A DNA stretch of 64,000 nt from Reinekea marina (GCF_030409715.1 NZ_JAUFQI010000001.1:1357001-1421000); one strand, 5' to 3'; counted from the stretch's first letter, positions 34,704 through 43,802 are shown. Numbers and translations are program-made. The notes: generated by a model not told the origin, from the sequence alone.

Positions 34704-37517
34704 ATGTCTATTTCACTGTTTTTAACCGATATCAAAAAGCACCTCCCATCTGACTGTGTTGTCAGTGATCCAATGCGGTTGTTTGCGCTTGGAACCGATG
34801 CCAGCTTTTATCGTTTAGTGCCTAAAGTCGTCGTATACGCCCGAAATGAAACTGATGTTAAGCAAATTCTAAAACTGGGTCATAAGCACCAAGTTTCTGT
34901 AACGTTTAGAGCGGCCGGTACTTCCTTATCTGGTCAAGCCGTCACCGACTCTGTACTGGTGATGCTTTCCGATGCTTGGCGTTCACATCGAGTAGAACCC
35001 TTAGGCGATGTTATTCACTTGCAGCCTGGTGTCATTGGCGCGCAAGCTAACCGAGCATTAAAGCCTTATGATCGTAAAATTGGCCCAGATCCAGCCTCTA
35101 TTAACGCCTGTAAAATTGGTGGCATTGTGGCTAATAATGCCAGTGGCATGTGCTGTGGCACGGCACATAATTCATACCATACGTTGCATGGTATACGGAT
35201 TATTTTATTTGATGGGACGTTGGTTGATACGCGCGAACCAAGCTCAGTTGAAGCCTTTAGGCAAAGTCATTCTGCTTTATTAGAGCAATTAACTAACATT
35301 AGAACGCAGTTATTAGCACAACCTAGACTTGTTGAAAAAGTAAGACATAAATATCGCCTTAAAAATACAACAGGGTACGGCCTAAACGCCGTTCTAGATT
35401 TTGAAGACCCCGTACAGATATTGGCGCATTTGATGGTGGGCTCCGAAGGAACATTGGGTTTTATATCGGAAGTGGCGTTTAAAACCGTACCTGACTATCC
35501 ATTTCGCGCATCGGCTATGATAGGTTTTAACGATTTAAGTTTGTGTGCTCAAACGGTGGAGCGTTTAAAAGAACTCAATGTAGATGCCGTTGAGCTGCTG
35601 GACAAACGTGCCGTTAATTCGGTTAAGCACATGCAAGGCTTACCCGCTTTTAGCCTTCAATTACCGGATGCAGGCGGTATGTTACTTATTGATGTACGCG
35701 GGGAATCAACCCAGCACCTTGATGAAAATATCCAATCGGTTAATGCCTTGTTAGAGTCAATACCGAGTGCGCAATCGACAGGTTTTACTCAAAGTACTCA
35801 CGAAATAGAGCAGTACTGGAAAATTCGCAAAGGCACCTTCCCAGCCGTAGGCGCTGTGAGAGAAGTGGGTACTACGGTGATTATTGAAGACGTGGCATTT
35901 CCATTAAATTATTTAGCCGAAGGTGTTGGTCGGCTTCAGGCTCTGTTTGATAAGTACAATTACCATGAAGCCATTATTTTTGGGCACGCTTTAGAAGGCA
36001 ATTTACATTTTGTATTTACTCAATCATTCGAAAATGAACAAGAAATAGAACGTTACGATCATTTTATGAAAGAAGTCTCGAACATGGTGGCTATAGAATT
36101 CGGGGGTTCATTAAAAGCCGAACATGGCACCGGCCGAAACATGGCACCCTTTGTTGCATTAGAATGGGGCAACGAAGCTTACGATTTAATGAAGCAAATT
36201 AAAGCCATTTTAGATCCGCATCAGTTGCTAAACCCAGGGGTGGTTATAAATGAGAATGATCAGGTTCATATAGAAAATTTAAAAGCCATGCCAGCAGCCG
36301 ATGCCATAGTGGATCGATGTATTGAATGTGGTTTCTGTGAACCTATTTGTCCAAGTAAAGATTTTACATTGACACCAAGACAACGCATCACCACCTTTAG
36401 AGAACTCACTCGGCTGCAATCGGCGGGCGAGCCAGTAAACGCGCAATGGCGAAAATCGTTTGAGTTTCAGGCAATAGACAGTTGTGCCGCGACGGGGTTG
36501 TGCGCCAGCCAGTGTCCGGTTGATATCAATACTGGCGAGTTGGTTCTAAAATTAAGAGCCCAACAAAATCATCGCAGTAGAGCGTTAGCTAAAAGTTTAT
36601 CTCGACACTTTGCAACCGTCGCCAGCTTTACGCGCGGCGCACTTAAAATTCAGAGCATATTGCAGCGTATATTGGGTGCCCAGCGATTAGAAAATGCCAC
36701 AATGGCGGTACGCCGATGGACGGGGGGGCGAACACCCCTTTGGTTAGCCACTACACCTAAAGCTGCTAAACCCATTTACGCAAGAAACGTCAGTGCGGAA
36801 CCGACCGATTTAAACACAGTGGTGTATTGGTCATCGTGCGTGGCACAATCGATGGCGGGCAGTGTCAATGATGATCGCAGCGACATACCCAGTGCCGCGC
36901 AAAGCGTGCTTAAGAAGGCGGGGCTTAATATTGTTTATCCGCAACCCACACGCGGTTTGTGTTGTGGGCAACCATTCTTCTCGAAAGGTCATGCTCAGCA
37001 AGGCACTCAAATGATGGAGGAAGTACTAGATGCCTTGTGGGAAGTGAGCAGCGGTGGTCGCTACCCAGTGCTATCCGATACTAGCCCTTGTTCATTGCAA
37101 CTAAAAGAATCAGCTTTAAAACGCGGTATCCAACTTTACGACAGCAGCGCTTTTATTGATCGATTTTTATTAAACCGATTAACTATTTCACCAGAGCGTC
37201 AACCCGTGGCTGTGCACCTAACCTGCAGTGCGCAAAAACAAGGCTTAGAACAAAGTTTTAAGCGAGTATTAGATGCGGTGACGCCAAATTGGGTGCAGCC
37301 CACCGACATTGCCTGTTGTGGATTTGCCGGTGATAAAGGCTTTCAGTTGCCGGAGTTAAATGCAGCCGCCTTAAAAACCTTAGGTGTGCAAACAACTTCT
37401 TGCGCCTTTGGCATATCAACCAGCCGAACCTGTGAAATTGGTTTGAGTAAACACAGTGGGTTAACCTATTACTCTCTGTTTGAAGTGCTCGATAAGGTCT
37501 CGACCAAATCGGATTAA
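34704..37517 (+). CDS. FAD/Fe-S D-lactate (2-hydroxyacid) dehydrogenase, Dld-II-like
   Basis: This 937-residue protein joins four parts. An FAD-binding type 4 domain spans about residues 40-215 (TFRAAGTSLSGQAVTDSVLV, IGGIVANNASGMCCG). An FAD-oxidase C-terminal domain reaches about residue 520. A ferredoxin-like pair follows (CIECGFCEPICP near residue 538, CAATGLCASQCP near residue 593). Two CCG cysteine-rich motifs come last (GLCCGQPF near residue 752, ACCGFAGDKG near residue 870). This layout is that of Shewanella Dld-II D-lactate dehydrogenase and related 2-hydroxyacid oxidases, which feed electrons to the quinone pool. The divergent FCD regulator supports lactate-type substrates; D-2-hydroxyglutarate is an alternative. 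Confidence 0.87.
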   Translation: MSISLFLTDIKKHLPSDCVVSDPMRLFALGTDASFYRLVPKVVVYARNETDVKQILKLGHKHQVSVTFRAAGTSLSGQAVTDSVLVMLSDAWRSHRVEPLGDVIHLQPGVIGAQANRALKPYDRKIGPDPASINACKIGGIVANNASGMCCGTAHNSYHTLHGIRIILFDGTLVDTREPSSVEAFRQSHSALLEQLTNIRTQLLAQPRLVEKVRHKYRLKNTTGYGLNAVLDFEDPVQILAHLMVGSEGTLGFISEVAFKTVPDYPFRASAMIGFNDLSLCAQTVERLKELNVDAVELLDKRAVNSVKHMQGLPAFSLQLPDAGGMLLIDVRGESTQHLDENIQSVNALLESIPSAQSTGFTQSTHEIEQYWKIRKGTFPAVGAVREVGTTVIIEDVAFPLNYLAEGVGRLQALFDKYNYHEAIIFGHALEGNLHFVFTQSFENEQEIERYDHFMKEVSNMVAIEFGGSLKAEHGTGRNMAPFVALEWGNEAYDLMKQIKAILDPHQLLNPGVVINENDQVHIENLKAMPAADAIVDRCIECGFCEPICPSKDFTLTPRQRITTFRELTRLQSAGEPVNAQWRKSFEFQAIDSCAATGLCASQCPVDINTGELVLKLRAQQNHRSRALAKSLSRHFATVASFTRGALKIQSILQRILGAQRLENATMAVRRWTGGRTPLWLATTPKAAKPIYARNVSAEPTDLNTVVYWSSCVAQSMAGSVNDDRSDIPSAAQSVLKKAGLNIVYPQPTRGLCCGQPFFSKGHAQQGTQMMEEVLDALWEVSSGGRYPVLSDTSPCSLQLKESALKRGIQLYDSSAFIDRFLLNRLTISPERQPVAVHLTCSAQKQGLEQSFKRVLDAVTPNWVQPTDIACCGFAGDKGFQLPELNAAALKTLGVQTTSCAFGISTSRTCEIGLSKHSGLTYYSLFEVLDKVSTKSD

Positions 37518-37559
37518 ATCGCAGCCCTTAGTTTTTGATGACCGTTAAAGGAATAAACC

Positions 37560-37955
37560 GTGCCAAAATCAACAAAAATAAATATTAACGAAGCGTTTAA
37601 AGGGGTTACTAAGCTGCAGGGAAGGACACCCCACACATCCAATGAAGCCTTTAAAAGTGCTTATTCTGTGTTGTCTGACTATCGAGACGGTGGTGTTTTT
37701 ATTACTCACTATGACGGCTTTAGTGAATGGGAACAGCACCCTATGGGTGATGAGTTTGTTCAAGTGATTGCCGGCACAACAACAATCATTTTGCTAGAAA
37801 ATGACACTGAACATCGTAATACGCTAGCGGCCGGTGAGATGATAGTGGTTCCACAAGGCATTTGGCACCGATTTGAATCGCCCGAAGGCGTTAAAGTTTT
37901 AACCATCACACCGCAGCCGACAGAGCACAGTATTGAAAAACCAATTCTTGCTTAA
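37560..37955 (+). CDS. Cupin-domain protein
   Basis: This 131-residue single-cupin protein has the metal-binding motifs HPMGDEFVQVIAG near residue 60 and GIWHRFESPEGVKVL near residue 100. It starts at GTG 37560 with AAAGGA 7 nt upstream, 42 bp after the dehydrogenase gene, and is probably co-transcribed. Small cupins may be isomerases, dioxygenases or sensors, so its role in 2-hydroxyacid use is open. Confidence 0.82.
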   Translation: MPKSTKININEAFKGVTKLQGRTPHTSNEAFKSAYSVLSDYRDGGVFITHYDGFSEWEQHPMGDEFVQVIAGTTTIILLENDTEHRNTLAAGEMIVVPQGIWHRFESPEGVKVLTITPQPTEHSIEKPILA

Positions 37956-37983
37956 AAATTTTGTAACTTTTGGGGCGCTGAAA

Positions 37984-39282
37984 CTACAAGTATCGGCGCT
38001 GTGCATCTAACAATAATCCTTTGCCCACGCTGTTAAATAAGTCGCCACTGATCCATTTTGCCTGACTGAATTTTTTTGAAATCAGTTTTTTAACAGAAGG
38101 CAGCGCGGTTGAACCGCCGGTGGTAAACAGGGTGTCAATTTGTGATCCCTGTAACCCAGCCTGAGTTAAGGTGTCGTCAATGGCGGCGAATACTTTGTTA
38201 ACATCGGCTTCGATGGCGTTGGCTAAATCGAGTTGGCTGGCCTTGTTTAGAAGTAACTCTTCGCTGTTATCATGTACTTCTAAGTTGACTAAATAACTTA
38301 AATCTATGCTGGTAGTTTCTTGATGTGACAAGTCAATTTTGGCTTGTTCAACACTGGCGGCCAGTTTATGGCCTTGCTTGTTTTTTAGCAGTTGAGCCAA
38401 ACGAAGCATGGCCTGCTTATCTTGGCTCTCGCGCGCGAGTTCGGCAATATCTCGCAGAACGTTGGCATCATAAAGTAAGTGAATGCGGTGCCATGTCGCT
38501 AAGTCTACATAATAGTGGCGTGGCATCTTTAAAGTAGGTTTGTCTATGTAATAACTGTTTAATCCGAAGTGTGGCATCACCGTAGCCATGCTCAAATGAC
38601 GATCAAAATCGGTACCACCAATGTGTATACCGTGATTTGCCAATAAGTCATCGTCTCGCTGTGCTTTTAAACGATTTTGTTTAGACAGCTTTATAAGTGT
38701 GAAATCGGATGTACCCCCGCCAATATCAATAATGAGCGCGAGTTCTTCTTTATCTACCTGTTGTTCATAATCATAAGCCGCGGCAATAGGCTCATATTGG
38801 AACGACACCTGTTTAAAGCCTACCGAATGGGCTATATCGGCCATTCTATTTTGTGCAGCCAAGTCTAATTCTGGGTGGTGGTCGTTAAAGTGAACAGGGC
38901 GGCCCAATACGACCGATTCTAAAGACTGTTGATTAAAGGCTTCGGCACGTTGTTTTAAACTCGCCATAAAAAAGCCAATAATGTCATTAAAGGCGTAACG
39001 CTTATGTTTTATTTGCGTGCCTTCATCCATGTTTTTTGAACCTAAGATACTTTTCATGGAACGCATTAAACGGCCAAACTCGCCTCGACTGTAAAGCTCT
39101 ATTGCTTCACGGCCAAAGTGAATATCATCGGTTTCAAAATCAAAAAACAGTGCGCTGGGAAGCGTTGTTTCAAATTCACCTGATTGGGAATTTAGCTCCA
39201 AAGGAACCATTAAAGGTTGCTGCTGATGCACGACGCCAACCGTTGAGTTAGAGGTGCCAAAGTCGAGGCCACAAATAGACAT
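37984..39282 (-). CDS. Hsp70-like protein, YegD family
   Basis: This 432-residue protein has the actin-like ATPase fold of Hsp70: phosphate-1 motif CGLDFGTSNSTVGVV at the N-terminus, phosphate-2 LALIIDIGGGTSDFTLIKLS near residue 186, and adenosine motif TLFTTGGSTALPSVKKLI near residue 390. It lacks the substrate-binding domain of DnaK (about 640 residues) and matches the YegD group in length. Clients are unknown. It lies downstream of the ECF/ChrR pair on the same strand after a 92-bp gap, so it may be part of that stress response. Confidence 0.87.
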   Translation of the reverse strand: MSICGLDFGTSNSTVGVVHQQQPLMVPLELNSQSGEFETTLPSALFFDFETDDIHFGREAIELYSRGEFGRLMRSMKSILGSKNMDEGTQIKHKRYAFNDIIGFFMASLKQRAEAFNQQSLESVVLGRPVHFNDHHPELDLAAQNRMADIAHSVGFKQVSFQYEPIAAAYDYEQQVDKEELALIIDIGGGTSDFTLIKLSKQNRLKAQRDDDLLANHGIHIGGTDFDRHLSMATVMPHFGLNSYYIDKPTLKMPRHYYVDLATWHRIHLLYDANVLRDIAELARESQDKQAMLRLAQLLKNKQGHKLAASVEQAKIDLSHQETTSIDLSYLVNLEVHDNSEELLLNKASQLDLANAIEADVNKVFAAIDDTLTQAGLQGSQIDTLFTTGGSTALPSVKKLISKKFSQAKWISGDLFNSVGKGLLLDAQRRYL

Positions 39283-39327
39283 AATTCACCAGAGCGTAAA
39301 AAAAAGGGCGGGAGAGTCTAAAAGGTT

Positions 39328-39364
39328 GGCAGCAAAATGCAAGATATCCTCACAAGTTGCTGCC
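39328..39364 (-). other. Stem-loop between chrR and the Hsp70-like gene
   Basis: GGCAGCAA (39328-39335) and TTGCTGCC (39357-39364) form a perfect 8-bp stem around a 21-nt loop. On the minus strand it is followed by AACCTTTT, a weak T-tract, so partial termination after chrR is possible. Confidence 0.4.
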
Positions 39365-39374
39365 TTTTATATTG

Positions 39375-40022
39375 TTATGGCTTTAAGAATGGATTGATTA
39401 TCCAACCAAAGGGGCCTGTTAACTTAACTGGCGCTTCTACAATGGTGAGTAACCAGCAGTCGCCATCGGCGTGCGCCAGAGGAGAGTGATTGTGCTTTCC
39501 GTCTAAATGAATAAAGTCGCCCGCATCGTAGGTACCCAATTCATCAGAGAAACCGCCTTCAATGACCACGCTGATCTCGTTGCCTCTGTGTGTATGGGCA
39601 GGAACACGGCCTCCAGCCTGCATGTGGTGCAACCCGACAATTAACCCATTTTCGTCTTTCATTAATGACGTGGTATGTAAGTTTTTCATCGGTGAAGACC
39701 AATTGAGCGCATTCACTTCACCATCGATGAGTTTTTCAACGACAGCAGGGAAGCGACGAGCTTTAACTTTAGCCGGCTTTACTATTTGTGGAGGTTCGCT
39801 GTTGTCAATTTTAGCCATCAACGAATCAAAATCTAAGCCCACAGCTTGCTCTGGTGCTTGCGTTTCAAATAGCGCGCTGGCTGCAGCCTCTGCTGTTTTT
39901 ACCTGTGCTTGACACGCCTTGCAGTAGTGAAGGTGCGTCGCGACAGCAATACTCATGGCGCTCGAAATACTGCCTGAGGCAAACTCGATGAGTTGATCTT
40001 GAGATGGGTGCCATTGCGTCAT
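39375..40022 (-). CDS. chrR: ChrR-type zinc anti-sigma factor
   Basis: This 215-residue protein is the anti-sigma partner of the ECF factor before it. The N-terminal zinc site is intact: His5, His30, Cys34 and Cys37, matching His6, His31, Cys35 and Cys38 of Rhodobacter sphaeroides ChrR. The C-terminal cupin domain carries HTHRGNE near residue 140 and GKHNHSP near residue 174. In Rhodobacter the cupin half is needed to release the sigma factor in response to singlet oxygen. Its ATG overlaps the sigma stop (ATGA), giving coupled synthesis. Confidence 0.92.
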   Translation of the reverse strand: MTQWHPSQDQLIEFASGSISSAMSIAVATHLHYCKACQAQVKTAEAAASALFETQAPEQAVGLDFDSLMAKIDNSEPPQIVKPAKVKARRFPAVVEKLIDGEVNALNWSSPMKNLHTTSLMKDENGLIVGLHHMQAGGRVPAHTHRGNEISVVIEGGFSDELGTYDAGDFIHLDGKHNHSPLAHADGDCWLLTIVEAPVKLTGPFGWIINPFLKP

Positions 40023-40648
40023 AATTCAGTTGCCCCCAAATTAAGTTTAAGTTTTTGCATTGCTAATCTAACTCGGCTTTTTACAGTGCCTAAGGGTAAG
40101 CCGAGTTCATCGGATACCTGCTGGTGGCTCTTGTCTTCTAAGAAAACTTTAGAAATAATTTGCTTTTGATCTACCGATAAGCTGCTCATGTGCTCTTGCA
40201 CTTGCTTTTGAATACGGGCTTCTCGAACATCACTGAAGAGGTCGTCATCGGCTTCTAGATCCCAAACATCGTCGGCATCTAAATCATTTCTATACTTATT
40301 GAGCTTTCGCAGAATGTTAATACGTTGGTTACGAGCAATGGTGAAAATCCATGTAGATGGCGCTGCTTTTTTGGCATCGTATAAGGCCGCTTTCCGCCAT
40401 ATGGTCATCATTACTTCTTGCACAAGTTCATCGGGTAAATGATCACCTTGAAAATGCAGGTTTGACGATACCGCGAATGATTTAATCAGAGGACCAAAGT
40501 GGCTGAAAATAGCTTCGAACGCTGCTCGATCTTGGCTCTCCGCTACCTTTTCTAACAACTGCGCGTAATGCTGCCGTTCATCTTCTTGATTCATCGGCTT
40601 GTTACCCGGCATCTCATTTCGCAAGTTAAATTGAAGGAGTGCTCCCAT
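40019..40648 (-). CDS. rpoE: ECF sigma factor, ChrR-associated (RpoE, ECF11 type)
   Basis: This protein of about 209 residues is an extracytoplasmic-function sigma factor. Region 2 spans about residues 45-115 (DELVQEVMMTIWRKAALYD, PSTWIFTIARNQRINILRKL). Region 4 spans about residues 150-200 (QKQIISKVFLEDKSHQQVSD, LGLPLGTVKSRVRLAMQKLK). It pairs with ChrR and has a promoter of the type this group recognises, so it is probably autoregulated. It is expected to respond to singlet oxygen or related photo-oxidative stress. The start is not firm: ATG 40648 fits the promoter, with weak RBS; later Mets at codons 13 and 19 are alternatives. Confidence 0.92.
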   Translation of the reverse strand: MGALLQFNLRNEMPGNKPMNQEDERQHYAQLLEKVAESQDRAAFEAIFSHFGPLIKSFAVSSNLHFQGDHLPDELVQEVMMTIWRKAALYDAKKAAPSTWIFTIARNQRINILRKLNKYRNDLDADDVWDLEADDDLFSDVREARIQKQVQEHMSSLSVDQKQIISKVFLEDKSHQQVSDELGLPLGTVKSRVRLAMQKLKLNLGATEL

Positions 40649-40678
40649 TTTGGTACCCAGTGCTGCTTAATATTGTTA

Positions 40679-40708
40679 CTTATACATACAATTTTTAGCA
40701 CTGGATCA
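40679..40708 (-). promoter_or_regulatory. Autoregulated ECF11-type promoter
   Basis: On the minus strand TGATCC (40708-40703) is followed after 18 bp by TATAAGT (40684-40678). TGATCC is the -35 of Rhodobacter RpoE/ChrR promoters, and TAAG-containing -10 elements go with it. The start point would lie near 40672, about 24 nt before the sigma-factor ATG. Confidence 0.7.
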
Positions 40709-40709
40709 C

Positions 40710-41237
40710 CTATGCGAAAAGTTTTTTACGAATAATCTGCAAAAGTTTCTTGCTGCTTTTACCGGCCACGATCGGGGCTTTTGGGTCTTCGGGTTGTTCT
40801 TTACGGGCGGCACGGACTAAAGAGCGGAAGGCTTGTATGTCTATGCCATCATTTTCTTTTATCCACTGAGCTTCAGCCTCTTTGGTTTTAATAAGCCGCT
40901 CACGCCAGCGCTCGGCCTGGTTTTGCAGGCGTAGAAACAGTTCTGATGACGTGTCGAGTTTATCTAGCTCACGCTGAATGCCTTCGACATCTTCATTGCG
41001 CATAACCTTACCTACATACTGCATATGGCGGCGCATGGCTTCATGACCTTTAACGCGTCGACTTTCGTCAATCGCGTCTTGCATGGTCGATGAAATCGGG
41101 AATTTTGCTAGTTCAGAGGCTTTTAAGTTAATCAGCTGCTCGCCAAGCTCTTGCAAAGCGATCATTTCTCGCTTTACCTGGGATTTAGACACCCAATCTT
41201 CATCGTCTTCGTAATGGTTGTCGTTAAAATCGCTCAT
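40710..41237 (-). CDS. darP: Ribosome-associated protein YjgA (DarP)
   Basis: This 175-residue protein matches the YjgA/DUF615 family: KSQVKREMIALQELGEQLIN near residue 17, LRRHMQYVGKVMR-like MRRHMQYVGKVMR near residue 68, and FRSLVRAARKE near the C-terminus. YjgA associates with late 50S assembly intermediates. It is helical and highly charged. It lies 15 bp after mgtE on the same strand; in E. coli it sits elsewhere, next to pmbA. Confidence 0.9.
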   Translation of the reverse strand: MSDFNDNHYEDDEDWVSKSQVKREMIALQELGEQLINLKASELAKFPISSTMQDAIDESRRVKGHEAMRRHMQYVGKVMRNEDVEGIQRELDKLDTSSELFLRLQNQAERWRERLIKTKEAEAQWIKENDGIDIQAFRSLVRAARKEQPEDPKAPIVAGKSSKKLLQIIRKKLFA

Positions 41238-41252
41238 GTCTAAACCTTTTCT

Positions 41253-42611
41253 TTAGAGTAAATAAACCGTGGCTAACCCTAAAAAGGTTAAAAAGCCGAA
41301 TACATCGGTTAGGGTGGTAAGAATAACACTTCCGGACAAGGCCGGGTCAATGCGGGCGGATTTTAGAATAAATGGCAGTAAGGTGCCAGACAATACTGCA
41401 ATACAGATATTAACCAAAATAGCCGCCGCTATGACCAGCGCTAACGACCATTGGCCATACCAAGCGACCGTAATACCCGCGATAACACTCGCCCATAAAG
41501 CGCCGTTAATTACGGCAACGCCCATTTCTCGTAAGACAATCCAAGATAAGTTTGCCCGTGAAATGTGCCCCGTTGCCATTCCTCTTATCATTAAAGTAAG
41601 CGTTTGGCTGCCTGCAATACCCCCCATACTGGCGACAACAGGGCTTAGCACGGCCAGGGCAACGATTTGCGCAATGGAGGCTTCGAAACGGCTCATCACC
41701 GCAGCGGCTACAAATGCCGTGGCCATATTAATGCCTAGCCAGACGGCACGTTGTTGGCTGCTTTTTAAAATAGGAGCGAAGGTATCAGATTCTTCATCTA
41801 ACCCGGCAAGTCTCATCATGTTGTGGTCAGCTGAATCTCGAATTACATCGACAACATCATCAATAGTAATGCGTCCAATAAGTATATTGTCAGCATCGAC
41901 AACAGGAGCCGATACTAAATCGTCTCGTTCAAAGATCTGGGCAACCTTATCTTCATGTAAGGTACACTCAATGGCTTTAATAGAGGTATCCATTATTTCA
42001 GAAATAATGGCCTCCGGTGGGCTTTGCAGTAACTCAGTGAGGGCTAGAGAGCCTTGATAATGCTGAGTTCTGTCGACCACCCACAATACATCGAGTGATT
42101 TAGGGAGCTTTTTTTTACGCAAATATCGAAGTACCGCTTCAATGGTGACGTCTCCACGAATATTGACCATTCGATTGGTCATTAATCCGCCCGCAGTATC
42201 TTCTGGGAACGCCAATAAGCCTTCTACTTGCGAACGTTCCTCGCTAGGCATGAGCTGCAGTACTCTGTGCGAGGCTTCGGTGGGCATTTGCTGTAAAATA
42301 TCGGCGAGATCGTCATTATCGATCTCTTGAGTGGTTTCAACGATTTCTTCAGCCGACATTTCTTCTAAAAACTGTTGCTGAATATCCTCATTGAGGTGCG
42401 TCAGTACTTCACCTTGGTCTTCTTCGTTAACTAAGCCCCACAGTAAATGGCGTACCTTTTGCGGGCAAGATTCTAATATATGCGCCGCTTCGGGCGGAGA
42501 CAGATCTTGTTGAATGATGTTTGCCGCATCACTGATATTACTCGACTCAAGTGCAAGTATGATGCGTTCTTGTAGTGTGTCTAAGTGATTTTGTTCTTGA
42601 AGGTTAGCCAT
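41253..42611 (-). CDS. mgtE: Magnesium transporter MgtE
   Basis: This 452-residue Mg2+ channel has three parts. A cytosolic superhelical N domain spans about residues 20-130 (the VTHLN-like VLTHLNEDIQQQFLEEMSAE). A CBS pair spans about residues 138-260 (DTAGGLMTNRMVNIRGDVTI, SAPVVDADNILIGRITIDDV). Five transmembrane helices follow from about residue 290. The P-G-I pore pattern reads VVASMGGIAGSQTLTLMIRG. Gating is by Mg2+ binding in the N and CBS domains. No M-box leader fits in the 23-bp gap after npr, so expression is probably with the upstream genes. Confidence 0.95.
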   Translation of the reverse strand: MANLQEQNHLDTLQERIILALESSNISDAANIIQQDLSPPEAAHILESCPQKVRHLLWGLVNEEDQGEVLTHLNEDIQQQFLEEMSAEEIVETTQEIDNDDLADILQQMPTEASHRVLQLMPSEERSQVEGLLAFPEDTAGGLMTNRMVNIRGDVTIEAVLRYLRKKKLPKSLDVLWVVDRTQHYQGSLALTELLQSPPEAIISEIMDTSIKAIECTLHEDKVAQIFERDDLVSAPVVDADNILIGRITIDDVVDVIRDSADHNMMRLAGLDEESDTFAPILKSSQQRAVWLGINMATAFVAAAVMSRFEASIAQIVALAVLSPVVASMGGIAGSQTLTLMIRGMATGHISRANLSWIVLREMGVAVINGALWASVIAGITVAWYGQWSLALVIAAAILVNICIAVLSGTLLPFILKSARIDPALSGSVILTTLTDVFGFLTFLGLATVYLL

Positions 42612-42634
42612 TCAACATCCTTGAGTTAATGGGG

Positions 42635-42904
42635 TTATTCGCCTTCATCAAACCGGTTGTTGATGAGCGTTTTAATGGCCTCCCAAGCCGCTTGTTCATC
42701 ACTGCCTTCAATTTGAAAAGAAACTTCAGTTCCTTTGGCGGCCGCTAACATCATAACGGCCATGATGCTTTTTGCGTCCGCATCTCTGGCGTCTTTCTGT
42801 ATTTTTACGGTACTGCCATAGGCCGATGCAGTGGCAACTAATTTTGCGGCTGCACGTGCATGTAACCCTAATTTATTAATGATGGTTATTTTTTCATTGA
42901 TCAC
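42635..42904 (-). CDS. ptsO: Phosphocarrier NPr of the nitrogen PTS
   Basis: This 89-residue HPr-like protein has the active-site His15 in KLGLHARAAAKLV. The conserved Ser region reads AKSIMAVMMLAAAKGTEV. It passes phosphate from PtsP to PtsN rather than to sugar permeases. It overlaps rapZ (ATG at 42904 shared with the rapZ stop), as in the classical rpoN-hpf-ptsN-rapZ-npr order. Confidence 0.95.
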   Translation of the reverse strand: MINEKITIINKLGLHARAAAKLVATASAYGSTVKIQKDARDADAKSIMAVMMLAAAKGTEVSFQIEGSDEQAAWEAIKTLINNRFDEGE

Positions 42905-43773
42905 TAGTGGTCGTTTCCTAAATCACGGTGACGTATTTGTGTAGAAGGGTGCTCAGCTTTAAACGTTGCAGTGAGTTGCTCTACTAAGTACACACTTCGA
43001 TGTTGCCCGCCGGTACAGCCGATGGCAACGGTTAAGTAACTGCGTTGATTATTTTCATACTCGGGTAACCAGCGAGCAACAAAGCGGACGATGTCGTCAA
43101 ACATTTCATTAACGCTGGTTTCTTTTTGCAAAAACTCTTGGATAGGTTTGTCTCTACCCGTAAATTGCCGCAAGCTTTTCTCCCAGAAAGGGTTTGGTAA
43201 ACAACGCACATCAAATACTAAGTCGGCATCTTTTGGAATGCCATGTTTAAATCCAAAGCTTAAGAACTGCAATGAAAGACCTTTGGGTTTTTCGATGAGT
43301 TTTTCTTTTATTTGCTCACGAAACTCTTGTAATGATAGCAAGCTAGTGTCTATCTTCAGATCGGCACGATTCGAAATTGGGGCGAGCAATTCTGCCTCGC
43401 GTTCAATGGCTTCGGCTAGTGAGCGGTCTTCGTTTGTGAGTGGGTGTTTTCGTCGTGTCGCTGAAAAGCGTTGAAGCAAAATAGATTCATCGGCATCTAA
43501 AAATAAAACTTCGGCTTTTATCGCATTCGGCAAATTGCGTAATATTTCAGGTAAGTCGGTAATGCCTTCTGAAGACACTCGAACATCGACACACACAGCA
43601 ACTTGGCGGTTTCCCGATGAAGCCGACATCCAACCGACAAGCTCAGGTAGCATAGGGGGCGGTAAATTATCGATGCAAGTAAAGCCAGCATCTTCTAATG
43701 TATTTAAAACCGTAGATTTACCAGACCCTGAGCGTCCGCTGATAATCACCAGCCGAAACGGTTGTGCCGTCAT
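42904..43773 (-). CDS. rapZ: RNase adapter protein RapZ
   Basis: This 289-residue protein has Walker A GRSGSGKST at residues 13-21 and the C-terminal domain motif GCTGGQHRSVYLVEQL near residue 243. In E. coli it binds the sRNA GlmZ and directs RNase E to it, sensing glucosamine-6-phosphate. ATG 43773 has GAGG 7 nt upstream; an ATG at 43785 has none. It lies between ptsN and npr in the standard order. Confidence 0.95.
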   Translation of the reverse strand: MTAQPFRLVIISGRSGSGKSTVLNTLEDAGFTCIDNLPPPMLPELVGWMSASSGNRQVAVCVDVRVSSEGITDLPEILRNLPNAIKAEVLFLDADESILLQRFSATRRKHPLTNEDRSLAEAIEREAELLAPISNRADLKIDTSLLSLQEFREQIKEKLIEKPKGLSLQFLSFGFKHGIPKDADLVFDVRCLPNPFWEKSLRQFTGRDKPIQEFLQKETSVNEMFDDIVRFVARWLPEYENNQRSYLTVAIGCTGGQHRSVYLVEQLTATFKAEHPSTQIRHRDLGNDH

Positions 43774-43802
43774 GGGTTGCCTCATTAAAAATTATTTTAG
43801 AT

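Noticed and set aside
41269..42057. Long plus-strand open frame (262 codons) opposite mgtE
   Set aside because: It is the antisense shadow of a fully conserved mgtE; its translation is low-complexity (Ala/Ser/Thr/Ile-rich) with no domain and no RBS.
42612..42634. Possible M-box magnesium riboswitch before mgtE
   Set aside because: Only 23 bp separate npr and mgtE, far too short for an M-box.
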